Part shown: positions 22,301 through 33,164 of the stretch, piece after piece
Layout: the number at the start of each line of letters is the position of its first letter
Numbering within the stretch: position 1 is the stretch's first letter
Assembly (NCBI GenBank): GCA_963854835.1
Contig: OY978529.1
Coordinates: forward strand, 48,231,821 to 48,295,820
Direction of reading: 5' to 3'
From: Megamerina dolium
Lineage: Eukaryota > Arthropoda > Insecta > Diptera > Megamerinidae
Length of the DNA: 64,000 bases
Notes under the pieces: generated by a model
What the model saw: only the letters and a program-made list of their open reading frames with translations
Database searches by the model: none
What the model was told of the DNA's origin: nothing
Program-made: the position numbers and the translations under genes

Positions 22301-25300
22301 AATACGTGTGGTTAAGATGCTCACCTCTATATATTTGTCAACATAGTTAATGTTGTCCTCCATTCTAAATATTTAACGAATAAAATTCAAGCGACAGCGA
22401 GAAAAAGATTAGTATACATTAAGATCTAATGAATTAAAAGTATGCAAGTGTGTATTTCTTACTCTACAATTGCGGGATATTGTGACAAACATATTTCGTT
22501 CTTCTTTTTCAACTCCTCTGCAAGAATATGCTCTTTTCTACGGCGCCACACACAAAATATCACAGTGATAATTATGGCGCTAATAAATAATGTTGTCATC
22601 ACGATCAATCCAATTCGCTATAATCGAAATATGAATTGCCCACATCAGTCGTATCGATGTAAGCATAAAAAATTACTACAAAACTTACCAATTTCAAATC
22701 ACTCTCCGCTGATACACCAGCCGTATAGTATGCAGGCACTGAAATGATCATGAAGATTATATCTGAACTCTCATAAAAGTACAACAATATAAGGTAACAT
22801 ATGCTCAAATGCAGTCAAAGTGAATAGAGATTCAATTTTGCGCACCCACCTCTAACATATTGAAAGAAATTTTTGAATAAATATCATGTCAGTCCATAAG
22901 TTCGTGGGTTTTACTTAGACGGTTTTAAAATATATACAAAATAAGTTTTCAGTATTTAACTTAACCAATAATATATTTTCCTGCATTATTTACAATGTCT
23001 TCCCAACGTTTAGGCAAATTTGTAATTCCCTACTCAAAAAATTGTTTGTCCTTGGAGCCGCGTCGATATCTCTTTTTATAGATTCTTTTGAGGTGTAGTT
23101 CTTATTACTTAAATGGGACTAAAGTCCACGGAAAATCGCAAGGTACAATATCCAGAGAGTATGGCGGATGCGGCATTATCTCCCATCCGAGCTCGGTCAG
23201 CTTGCCTAAGGTCTGTCTTACGGTATGCGGTCTTGCGTTGTCGTGGTTCAACAAAACTTTGCGTCTATTGACTAAAGACGGTCGATTTTTATCAATTGCT
23301 TCATTTAGTTTGAATAGTTGATGGCAATAATAATCGACGAGTTTGGTTCCAGCAGATCAGCAGAATAAATGATATCGGTCATATCCCACCAACAGGAGGC
23401 CATCTCTGGGGGTTGGTTTTGATGTTTCATCTTTTTCTAACCACTGGTATTTGCGAACAGGATTCCAATTTTTTCATCCCCAATAACAATACGGTTAAAA
23501 AAAAAACTCTCATTTTCAAGCTGACGACACACATTCACTCTCTGCTGAAAGTTTGCAATGAAAAATTAATGCGGAACCCATTTTCCCAGCTTTGGAACTT
23601 TGCTCCATTGAATCAGGAGCCTGTAAACTGTTTCATGTGATGGATTTAATCTTCCAGCAATCATATCGACTGTTCCAGTAAGGCGTCGGAGTTAAAGACC
23701 TCAGGACGACCAGAGCGTGTGGCATCTTCAACGTCACAATCACCACTACGGAATTTGGAAAACCACTTTTGCGCAGTCCTTACACTCACGGTATTCTGGC
23801 CATGAGTTGCGTTTATTTCTGCAGCAGCAGTTGTTGTATTTTTTCCACTTTTATAAAAAAAAAAATACAAAATATGCCTCTTATACTCGTTCGGAGATTC
23901 CAATTTAATTTTCTAACAGCGCGTACTTCTATCCGCGATTAAAATCACTTGTTGAAGGCACAATACATGACCTGATACATACAACAGAATTCGAACAACA
24001 TTAGAATGTACTGAGATGGGATTTCTTAAGACAATTTTGCAGTCATTAAAAATTAATATTTTCAGTTTCATTCAATAATTTTTAAACAATGGAAGGTGCT
24101 ATTTTTTTTTTTTTTTTGTTTCTTTCACACTTACCTTGTATTTTAATTACATTCGTTGGACCAACACATTGTTGCTCATCGATCAGGTATGTATGTAAAT
24201 TCAGTACGGCCTTACTGATTAATTGACGTTGTGATCTTATTTTAAGAATGCCCTCTATGACAAGTGTGTCTCCTAATCGAGTACTAATACTATATGTCAT
24301 ATTTTTGATAGTGTAAATTTTTTCAGCAATTGGTATAACATTGCCACCCCAAGGAAGTGTAGGATTTTTTTGTTCGCTTATTCTAAAAATCATGTAATCA
24401 TGTAGAGCAATTAATTGTCACATATTAAGTACATTTTGTTGTCATAACTTACGTAAAGAACATTTTCGACGTGAGTATATCACCTTTGGCAAATATCGTC
24501 GAATTACTTAATTCGATGGACCATTTAAGATTTATCGTATTATTATTTGGTACATGAGCGGCCAACAAGATTTTGGGTAATTTTCCGGCATGACGGCAAC
24601 TACACACATTCATAACACAATCTACACAATGTACACAATTCATTTACGATGCATATTAACATCTTTTTTATAGCTAATTACGAATTACATTCGAAGAATA
24701 CCTGGTATAGTTAATGTGCCAGTTTGTGAAATCATTGCATTCGATGTTTCCACTGTTATGGTGTAATTACAGCCAAACATAAAATTACAATCTCTAACTT
24801 CAATATAGGTCATAGGGCTCTCTGGTATAACTAAATTAGTCTTTGGCTATAGTAAAGTTAAGGTAAAGGTAAAGAAACTGTAAAGTTACTATACTCGTGT
24901 GTATTTACCTTTGCAACACCATAAACACAGCATGGTGCATCGGTACATTCTGTTGTATTTAGAGCAGTCGCTATTATATTATATGACGTATCTGTATTTG
25001 GAATTATTATTTTTTTTTTTTCGCTTAAGTTTTATTTGCAAATAAAATTTAGAATGATTCGTACAAAATTATAGGATCAACTTGATTGTTTCTATAATTT
25101 ACTTAGAACATGGGTGAAAAAATTTTTAATTTTCATGTACTGGCATGGAATAAATATGTTGTGGTTTTGTTTTTAATTTAATATCCCATGTTGTTGGAAT
25201 TTTTATTTTTTTTTTTTTTTGTTCCTAAAATTCATCAAAAATAAAGTAATGACAAAGTAATGGCAAAGTGTACCTTTACCTATTCCAGGCGTACGTTTTT

Positions 25301-26243
25301 TTATATGAATGAATCTCTAACTTAAATTGTTGATCTTTTAATTTTTCACTACACTGTACATATTTACCATTAGCTAATGTATCCTTCCAACTGACAAGCA
25401 TTTGTAGTATCTTGTTATCATACAAAGTGACATTCGTTTTAACATCTGAATGAATTGAAATCGTATAAACGAAAGCTATGAGTTTGTATGTGATTTGAAA
25501 GTATTCAAACAATATTGACTCACCGTAGATTTTAGCCAACTTTGAGTGCTTCTGTAATCGTAACAAAAGAATATGTGAATTATACTATATATTGTTACAT
25601 ACAGTGATAGACATATTTGTTTGTACCGGTACAAGATTGTTGCGCTTCATGTTATAATGCAAACATTTTTGATAGTTCAAATTCATATTCAAATTGTTTA
25701 AATATTTATACATAGATGAAAAATCATTCTCTGTCCTACTTGCATACAAATTGGAATTTCATCTCTGAGTATTGTATTCGTAATGTTATATATAGGTTTT
25801 TAAGGTTTCTGGCAATAATGGTAAGACGTGATGCCCTATACCACTTAACAGTTATTACTGTCGGAAGTATGAAAAATCTTTTCGATATTAAACGAACTAA
25901 CCACTGAGCATGTTTAGTCTAATAAAATGTGTTGCAAATTTCCTATAAACTACATTCGTTGCCTATTAGAGAATAAAAAGTCCCACTCTAATATATGTAT
26001 TATATATATATATGTCTACCACTGTACCCATACTATTGCACAACATGCATATGTACGCGGATTATAATTGTATTAATCTCTTTAGTATTGTACATAGATG
26101 TAGAATATTTCACATACCATTTTCTCACTTGTCACCGTTGTTGAAGATGCTGCTAATGGTGCACGTAGTGGTGGTGGTGGTGGTGTCAATAATAATAATA
26201 TAGAAACGTAAAGTAAACATCTTTCAATATAGTATGTTGACAT
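19363..26243 (-). CDS. Receptor tyrosine kinase (torso/CG3277-like), 16 coding exons
   Basis: Exons: 26243-26118, 25551-25524, 25445-25280, 25023-24909 (5' edge uncertain), 24846-24702, 24621-24453, 24382-24135, 22738-22689, 22617-22463, 22364-22325, 22252-22087, 21936-21782, 21717-21468, 21398-21263, 21169-21064, 19731-19363. All junctions are GT-AG and in phase, giving about 807 aa. Order: signal peptide (residues 1 to about 33, with a Pro run); Cys-bearing ectodomain without recognised Ig repeats; transmembrane helix 351-373 followed by RRRK; kinase from about 430 with GEGAFG at 439, VAVK Lys 466, Glu 483, HRDLAARN at 649, DFG at 669 and PLRWLSIEAI. All catalytic residues are present, so it should be an active membrane kinase. 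An insert of about 70 residues with a poly-Asn run splits the kinase lobes, as in torso/PDGFR-type receptors. The ligand is unknown. Naming it torso-like or CG3277-like is from memory. Confidence 0.9.
19911..20962 (-). mobile_element. mariner relic in the last intron of the kinase gene
   Basis: The inverted ends are AGGTCTAGTAAAAAGAAATC (19911) and, on the minus strand, AGGTGTAGTAAAAAGAAATC (20962 leftward). The transposase on the minus strand reads SSIPFRNFDVKD, STVSIAQELNNAQKTVWNHL, DVWVPHELTQKNLMDRI and TGDEKWFTYDN (first catalytic Asp present). The catalytic middle is deleted or scrambled after about 20330, with only the C-terminal EACENR...SKWQQVI-type end left. Same family as the copies at 26521, 31091 and 39005. 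Confidence 0.85.
22884..23978 (-). mobile_element. mariner relic in an ectodomain intron of the kinase gene
   Basis: The left end (TCATGTCAGTCCATAAGTTC) is shared with the copy at 29195. On the minus strand the N-terminus is MESPNEYKRHILYFFFYKSG followed by VRTAQKWFSKFRSGDCDVED and RSGRPEVF. Later pieces around 23400-23060 show a WWDMTD-like block and an HPPYSPYI-type block in broken frames. Full-length span but many stops. It lies in the intron between 22738 and 24135. Confidence 0.8.
25850..25913 (-). repeat. SINE scrap with internal deletion
   Basis: TTACTGTCGGAAG, AAAAATCTTTTCGATATTAAA and CTAACCACTGAGC follow each other as in the SINE at 50010-50382, but the sequence between them, including the B-box, is missing. 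It lies in the first intron of the kinase gene. Confidence 0.5.
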
Positions 26244-26520
26244 ATTGTTTGATGAATGTGTATGTGCTTAAGTGTTCAATTCCTGTTGTTCGCCCATTAT
26301 ATCTGTAAAGATATTATCCCAAGAAGAATTAGATGAATTATATAAGTAAATCGTAATACAGGCTCGAGTAGAACAAAAGTTATATTATATCGCGTGCCAC
26401 AATCAATTTACACATGTTAAGTACTTATATTATAATTGTGTGAAATTGTCTGCCCTCAGCAGTTCGTTGAATAAACAAAACTTTCGTAATATTGAAAATG
26501 TTCGTATGTGTGTTATATAT

Positions 26521-27327
26521 CAGGTGTAGTAATAATGGAAATCGTCGAGTCTGACCGTCATGTAAGCACTGTTTCTATTGCCCAGGAGCTAAACATTACA
26601 CAAAAAGCCATTTGGAACCATTTAAATAAGGCTGGATGCAAAGAGAAGCTCGATGTATGGGTACCGCACGAGTTAACGCAAAAAAACCTCATGGACCGAA
26701 TTTCCATCTGCAAATCGCTGCTGAATCGCAACAAAATCGATCCATTTCTGAAGCGGATGGTTACTGGTGTTGAAAAGTGGGTCACTTACGACAACGGTTC
26801 AAGCGAAAATGGTTGTGGTCGAATCGCGGTGAGCCGGCCCAAACGGTGGCCAAGCCAGGATTGACGGTTTTGCTACGTATTTGGTGGGATTGGCAGTGAA
26901 TCATCTGCTATGAGCTGCTTCCCTACGGCCAAACTCTTAATTCGGACCTGTACTGTCAACATTTGGACCGTCTGAAGGAAGAAATCGCCCAGAAGCGGCC
27001 AGCTTTGACCAATAGGAGAGGAATTGTGTTCCATCAGGACAACGCCAGGCCACACACATCGATAGTGACGCTCCGGGAGCTTGGTTTTGAGACTCTTATG
27101 CGTCCAACTTATAGTTCGTACCTGGCACCAAGAGGTTACCAACTGTTCCTGTCTATGGCGAATGATTTTGCTGGTGAAAAATTCGCCTCAAGAGAAGCTT
27201 GAGAAAATCGACTGTCCCAGTTTCGAACAAAACGGTGCATATTTGACTTAAATCGGATCATTCTAACTATGCTAAATAAAACCTTCAATTTAATGCAAAA
27301 ATAATGGATTTCTTTTTACTAGACATT
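26521..27327 (+). mobile_element. Internally deleted mariner
   Basis: It starts CAGGTGTAGTA and ends TTTCTTTTTACTAGACAT, the same ends as the copy at 19911-20962. The terminal repeat is joined directly to the HTH (ATAATGGAAATCGTCGAG), removing several hundred bases including the transposase start. The remaining frames show STVSIAQELNITQKAIWNHL, TGVEKWVTYDN (the usual first catalytic Asp is Val), FHQDNARPHTS (second Asp present) and LRPTYSSYLAPRGY, where the third Asp is lost. It lies just upstream of the kinase gene start. Confidence 0.85.
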
Positions 27328-27844
27328 ATAAATATGTTGTCGAACTTGTGCAAAATTTGACTACAAATTTAAATATGAAAATGCTTCTTGATCCTTCCAT
27401 GTTACTGAGCAACATAATAGTCGGACTGCTCAATCAAGAATATTGCTACTGTCGCTGTAAATGTGCACCCAATCCCGAGAACATCAACTCCTTACAGCTC
27501 TCTGCCACTGAATTTATCCGCATTTATGGAAATTAAAGTATGCATAAATACTCCGTGTTATTCGCTTACAGCTTCAATGCATTCAGAGAAAGTAAAACAA
27601 AATAATTGTGGGCATTATTTTCTCATTGTTCTTCGAAGATGAAAATGATGATCAAATTGTGGTGGGCTGGTATGAAAGATTGAAGCCTATGCTGAACAAC
27701 CTGATTGGACCTCATCGATGTGGCTTCATAGATCATAGATCATAGTGTTCATAAAATGGACAAAATACACACTGGTGCTTAATAGACCTATAGCTGGTGT
27801 GCTAGTAGATATTATTATGGATTATTGTCTGACCACTACAAGTC

Positions 27845-28050
27845 TCTCACCATGCCTGTCTTTTCATAAGGCGCCGACGCTTGGACAATTTCCATCACAG
27901 ATGAGAAAATGCTCGGAGTTTTCGAGAGAAAAATCATACGCAGAATCTTTGAAACTATTTGCGTTGATGGCGGGTATCGAATAAGGTACAATCCGTATGA
28001 TCCGTATGAGCTGTATGACGGCATCGACATAGTAAAGTGCTTGGACTAGT
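27845..28050 (+). pseudogene. Non-LTR reverse transcriptase C-terminal fragment
   Basis: In the third plus frame the reading AWTISITDEKMLGVFERKII, then RRIFETICVDGGYRIRYN, YELYDGIDIVK is the conserved post-RT region of non-LTR elements. It is cut off at both ends. It may belong to the same family as the RT fragment at 29818-30651 and the 3' ends at 2640 and 54832. The 27330-27845 stretch before it and 28050-29190 after it hold nothing recognised. Confidence 0.65.
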
Positions 28051-29194
28051 CACAAAAAAATCTAAGCATCGGATCTTCTTTTGACTAATTAAATTCTGTA
28101 AATTTAGAAATTTTTAAATTCTGAATAATTCAAACGTATTCTGACACTCTGTAAACCCACACAATATATGTGTAAATTGAATAATACAAATTACCTCGTA
28201 ATAATACTGGTACTAGGTGCGTATAGGTATGTCTAAAATAAACCACTAAAAAAATTTTAAAAAATAAGCCACACCGTTCTTTCTATGAAATTAATATCAT
28301 ACTCGCTGTGTATGGCTATCGCTAATGGTAATTATGTTATTTTGAAATATATACATGTTTACTATATGTACAATATGTATATATTTATTAAAGTAAATAG
28401 AAATTCGAATGTATTGCATTGTATCGCACAACACCAATATTAATTAGCCTATAGGAAACAAACAAACCGAAACAAAATTTTTTGCAATTTTGATGCAAAA
28501 CTAAAATTATTTTTTGAAATAATTAAAACATGAATTTTCTAACATTTATATTGATTGTTTAATGAAACAGAGACAACACTAAAATGTGTAAAAAAGTCCT
28601 TTGGATTATCTATCGAATTGAAATCGTCGTCGAGGCTGTGGAACGTATCACATGGGTCCGTATAAAACTTCAAAAGATTAACTTGGTATAATATTGAATA
28701 GCTGATTTCAATAAAACTGCATGAACCATCCATGACGAAGAACGATGAACAAGACGTGAATGAATCAATCAATTGTGATTAAAACCATCCGAAATTGGTG
28801 TATAAAGAAAAATAGAAATTTTTGTGAACGGAATACCATGTTTGCTTACAATTGACCATAAAATCGTAATAGTGTTGTTTTACTTAGCATCAAGGGTTCA
28901 GGTACTAAGAAAAATTTCTTGAAATCTACCATGTACATATATGACAGCGTGTCATATTATTGATATTATCATATGTCTATTATTATGTGCACTTTTCAAG
29001 CACAGATAATCCAGTAATATGCTTATAATTAATTAATTGGATAATATTGATTAAAGACTGAACGTGTGCCCTATATATTATTTATACTCATAGTAATTAT
29101 CTTTATGAAATTTAATCAAATTCAGTAATGTGTACAAATATTATGTAAGTAAACAAAAAAATTAATCAAATGAAAACATCCAATTCAATACATA

Positions 29195-29817
29195 TCAGGT
29201 CAGTCCACAAGTTTTCAGCATTTATTAATCAATAATATATTTTTCTCCATTATTCACAATGCCATCAAAATTGTTTGTCCTTGGAGCCAAAATACGCGTC
29301 AATATCCCTTTTTTTTTAGCTTCTTTTGAGGTGTAGTTCTTATTACTTAAATGCGACTGAAGTCCGCAGAAAAGGTGATAATCGCAAGGTGCAATATACG
29401 GAGAGTATGGCGGATGCGGCATTCGTTCCCATCCGAGCTCGTTCGATTTTTTTAAATACTTCATTCAGTTTGGATAGTTGATGGCAATAATAATCAGCTG
29501 TGGTCGTCTGGCTTGGTTCCAGCGGATCAAAATAAATGATACCAGCCATATCCCACCAACAGGAGGCCGTCCTTGTGGGTTGGTTCTGACGTTTCATCTT
29601 TATCTAAACACTGGCGTTTGCGAACAGGATTACTGTAAAGAATCCATTGTTCTTCTCCAGTAAGAATACGGTTCAAAAAACTCTCTGATGAAAATTTGCG
29701 ACGGAAAGTTTATGCGGAAAGCATTTTCCCAGCTTTGGAACGTTGCTCAATTGAACCAGGTGCCTGTAAACTGTTCCATGTGATGAATTTAACTTTCCAG
29801 TCATCATATCGACTGTC
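29195..29817 (-). mobile_element. Truncated mariner (same family as 22884-23978)
   Basis: The left end TCAGGTCAGTCCACAAG matches the copy at 22884. Minus-strand frames show KMKRQNQPTRTASCWWDMAG, YYCHQLSKLNEVFK and MPHPPYSPYIAPCDYHLF. The N-terminal third is missing. At about 29817 the sequence switches abruptly to a non-LTR reverse transcriptase. Confidence 0.75.
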
Positions 29818-30651
29818 AAACTTTACTCTCAACGCACTGGAGTCTATTCTGTATAAGTGATGCCAGAATTTTTTAGATGGAATTGAGCAAGGTTATTCCT
29901 CTCCAGTTGCCACAGTCGCGCAGATCACCCTTTTTCGGAAGTTTAACGATGATGCCCTTCGTCCAAGAGGGAGGTAGCTTTTCGCTGTCCCAAACAGCAG
30001 CTATGTGAGGATGCAGAATTTCAGCTGATGTTTGTGGGTCGGCTGTCACCAATTCTGGCTGAATGCCGTCGATGCCCGCTGCTTTGTTAAGCTTAAGCTT
30101 CTTAATTACGTCCCTTATTTCCGCTATGCTTGGGCATGAAGTTGCTATTCTGCTGTTGACTCTGGTGTTGTCGAGTTGACAGCTATTACTATCCTCAGTG
30201 AGAGTGGTGTTGCTGATTGCTTCAAAGTGATCTTTCCATCTCTGCATTTGTTCATCGCTACTTGTTAGTAAGGTGCCACTTTGATCTCTTATTGGCTGAT
30301 TTCTGTTGGTTTGCCGGTTATTTAGGCTGCCAATCAGGCGAAACAGCTGTCGCATATTATTTGCTCCTACTGCGGCCTCGGCATCACTAGCGATATTCTC
30401 CATGAAACGTCTCTTATCCCTTCTGGCCGCTTTCTTGACCATCTTAGCTGTTACTCTGTAGGATGGCCGTAATGCGTTGTCGTTGTTAAGCTGCCTTTTT
30501 AGTTCGTTTCTGCGCTGTATGATGCCCCAAGTGAGGTCAGAGATCTATGGCTTACGGTGGGCGGGCTTAACTGTGCCAAGTTGTTCATCTGCTACATGCC
30601 TGATTGTAGTGCTAGTAGTTTCCCAGCTGGTGCCTTCGTTGTTGTTGATTA
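29818..30651 (-). pseudogene. Non-LTR reverse transcriptase fragment (linker plus N-terminal RT)
   Basis: From about 30651 the minus strand reads NNEGTSWETTSTTIRHVADE, then an ISDLTWGIIQRRNELKR block and, from 30442, an open frame. This contains IRDVIKKLKLNKAAGIDGIQ (RT motif 1), PPSWTKGIIVKLPKKGD (motif 2) and NWRGITLLNSI (motif 2a), after which a stop interrupts KILASLIQNRL. The polymerase YXDD box and the end are missing. The order matches the linker and RT of RTE/Jockey-grade elements. Both ends are broken: one by a mariner, the other by the transporter pseudogene. Confidence 0.85.
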
Positions 30652-30652
30652 G

Positions 30653-30935
30653 ATACCATAGTAACTATATATAATTATAAATACAAGTACTGATGCTTTT
30701 AAAATTTGCATAATAAAGGTATTCACCACATGCGGTAATGCTAAACCACAAATCGCTTTTTTACGTTTATTACGATGCATGAGCACACAAGTCCACACAA
30801 ACAAACAAGTGCTACAAAATATGTTTGCCATAAAGTTGAAAGGAGTTTCGTTGGGTGATAGCGATTTAACGAGCATTGGTTATAGCCAACCCAAACCGAT
30901 ACCATGACTAAATGTGATAATTAACACTTTACAAT
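30653..30935 (-). pseudogene. Truncated duplicate of the Tret1-like transporter 5' part
   Basis: The minus strand from about 30920 reads VLIITFSHGIGLGWL, a stop, PMLVKSLSPNETPFNFMA, then a degraded stretch, KKAICGLALPHVVNTFI and YSYYG. This is collinear with the real gene from 38081 to about 37770, including the intron bases after GLALPH and the flanking AAAG acceptor. The stop inside the first block and the loss of everything downstream make it a pseudogene. Because intron sequence is kept, it arose by DNA duplication, not retroposition. Confidence 0.8.
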
Positions 30936-31090
30936 GCGTAGTGGGGGGGGGGAGGAACCATGCATTAAGTCATCATAATTATGAAAATTGTTTCGTTTAA
31001 TATTAAATTACAATATTAAACCCATAAGTATGCATAATTATGTACTTTATGTCGGCAAAATAAATAGTTGCCACCCATTTCAGAATAAAT

Positions 31091-32005
31091 AGTAAAATGA
31101 AATCCATTATTTTTGCATTAAATTGAAGGTTTTATTTAGCTTAGTTAGAATGATCCGATTTAGGTCAAATATGCAACGTTTTGTTTGCCAATTTGTTGCC
31201 ATTTTGAAGATAATTTCATAATGCCACTCTCATAGAAACCCTCCTCCCTATTGGCAACAAATTGGGATAGTCGACAGTTTCACAAGCTTCTTTTGAAGCG
31301 AATTTTTCAGCAGCAAAATCATTCGCCATAGACAGGAACAGGTAGTAATCACTTGGTGCCAGGTCCGGTCTATAAGGTGGATGCATAAGAACCTCCCAAC
31401 CAAGCTCCCGGAGCTTCTGGCGAGTCACTATTGATGTGTGTGGCCTGGCGTTGTCCTGATGGAACACAACTCCTCTCCTAATGGCCAAAGCTGGACGCTT
31501 CTGGGTGATTGCTTCCTTCATTGTTGACAGTACGGTCCTGAATTAAGAGTTTGGCCGTAGGGAGGAGCTCATAACAGATGATTCCCTGCCAATCCCACCA
31601 AACACATAGCAAAACCTTCCTAACCGTCAATTCTAGCTTGGCCACTGTTTGCGATTCAGCAGCGATTCGCAGATGCGTTAACTCGTGTGGCTTCTTTTTG
31701 TATCCAGCCTTATTTAAATGGTTCCAAACGATTTTTGTGCAATGTTTAGCTTCTGGGCAATAGAAACAGAAACAGAACTGAACAGAAACAGACTCGACGA
31801 TTTCCATTATTTTATCGATATTTTCGACAATTGGCCTTCCAGAGTGTGGCACATCTTTGACATCAAAATTCCGGAACGGAATCGACGAAACCAAAATTGC
31901 AGGTGATTGGCTGTTAAATTATCAGGACCATAAATATTATTCAGATTTCAACCGTCTGGCTTGCGTTTTCGCCTTTATCGAAGAAAAACTGTAAAATATG
32001 GCGTA
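31091..32005 (-). mobile_element. mariner relic (same family as 19911 and 26521)
   Basis: The left end AGTAAAATGAAATCCATTATT matches the family end with small changes. The minus strand shows MVSSIPFRNFDVKDVPHSGR, VRKVLLCVWWDWQGIICYEL, FHQDNARPHTSIVTRQKLRE and MHPPYRPDLAPSDYYLFLSM (third catalytic Asp present). The segment with the first catalytic Asp is deleted (about 31640-31700), and several frame breaks exist. The right terminal repeat is not clear. Confidence 0.8.
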
Positions 32006-32108
32006 TTTTCTTAAAATAAATCCTTCTAATAAAAGTACACTTAATATGGACGCTTGGAGAAATAAAGTTTAAAATTATTTTTACTATTTATCCTCAAACC
32101 CTTTTTAA

Positions 32109-32784
32109 GGGGGGAGTAAGGGATAATTTGAAATAAAAAACCCTTTTTTCTCTGATTTTTTTACGGAGATACAGCTTAAGCAAATTTATTCAAACTTTTT
32201 TTTTAATTATAAAGCATCATCTAGAGAATATTTAGCATTTCCCAAAACGTATTTTGAAAAAAACGTTGTTCGGTGAACACGATAACTCGGCGTAGAATTA
32301 TCTGAAATCAAAAATGTTGTTAAATTTACTTAAATTATGAGTTAATTCTCACCCTCCCGTCATTGTTGAGTTATTATTTTCGTTTTTCAACAGTTGGTGG
32401 CCTATTTAAGTAAATAACGCGATTTCGCGCTAAATTTTCCGCTATTTTTTAGGTGACAAACTACCTTAATATGAAAATAGAAAAATGTAAATAACGGGAG
32501 GGGGAGGCATTTTATACCAAGAAAGTATGTTTCGAGTTTGAAAAGAATCGGTGGAGTAGATTTTGCAGGATCGTGTTCACGGACTTCGAAAAATTGGTTT
32601 TCAGAAAAACACGTTTGAAGTTTTTTTTTCTCAAAAAGTGAGAAAAATTTTTTTTTTTGTAACTTACACTGAATCATCGATCCCAGATCCATAAAGTACG
32701 TTCCCGGCAGCAATCTAGTTGTCTTGGAAAATGAAAAAGAAAAAAATCGATTTTCCGAATCTGCTTATCCCTTAACCCCCCCGC
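32109..32784. mobile_element. MITE with TTAA target duplication, 676 bp
   Basis: TTAA (32105-32108) is followed by GGGGGGAGTAAGGGATAA. The other end reads, on the minus strand, GCGGGGGGGTTAAGGGATAA next to TTAA (32785-32788). The two ends form imperfect terminal inverted repeats of about 20 bp. There is no coding frame. A TTAA target is typical of piggyBac-type transposition, so this is probably a non-autonomous piggyBac-like element. Confidence 0.6.
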
Positions 32785-33164
32785 TTAAGTCTGTTGAAGG
32801 TTTGAACTCCAAACCCAGAAGACTTTTGCAGTTTTCCTTCGAAAATGTTACGAAAACGTTTGGTTTCTTCTATGTATAAATCGTTGGTCATGAGTGTGAA
32901 TCTCGGTCGAGACGAATTTAGTAACTAAAAATATTTATCCTTTGAAATGGTGCCTATCTGTCGGCAAGCATTTTTCTTATAATTCTATATCAATCGCTTA
33001 GAAATTATGTGATTTTTTGGATATACACTCAAGACACACAAAAAACGTCAAAATTTGGATTTTGTTAAAAGTCATAATTACGTGCGCTCTTATTTTAGTT
33101 TGACGCGAAATCTCATTTTTCGAACATTCAGAACACTTCAGAAACTTTTTCAGCTTAAGTAAAA

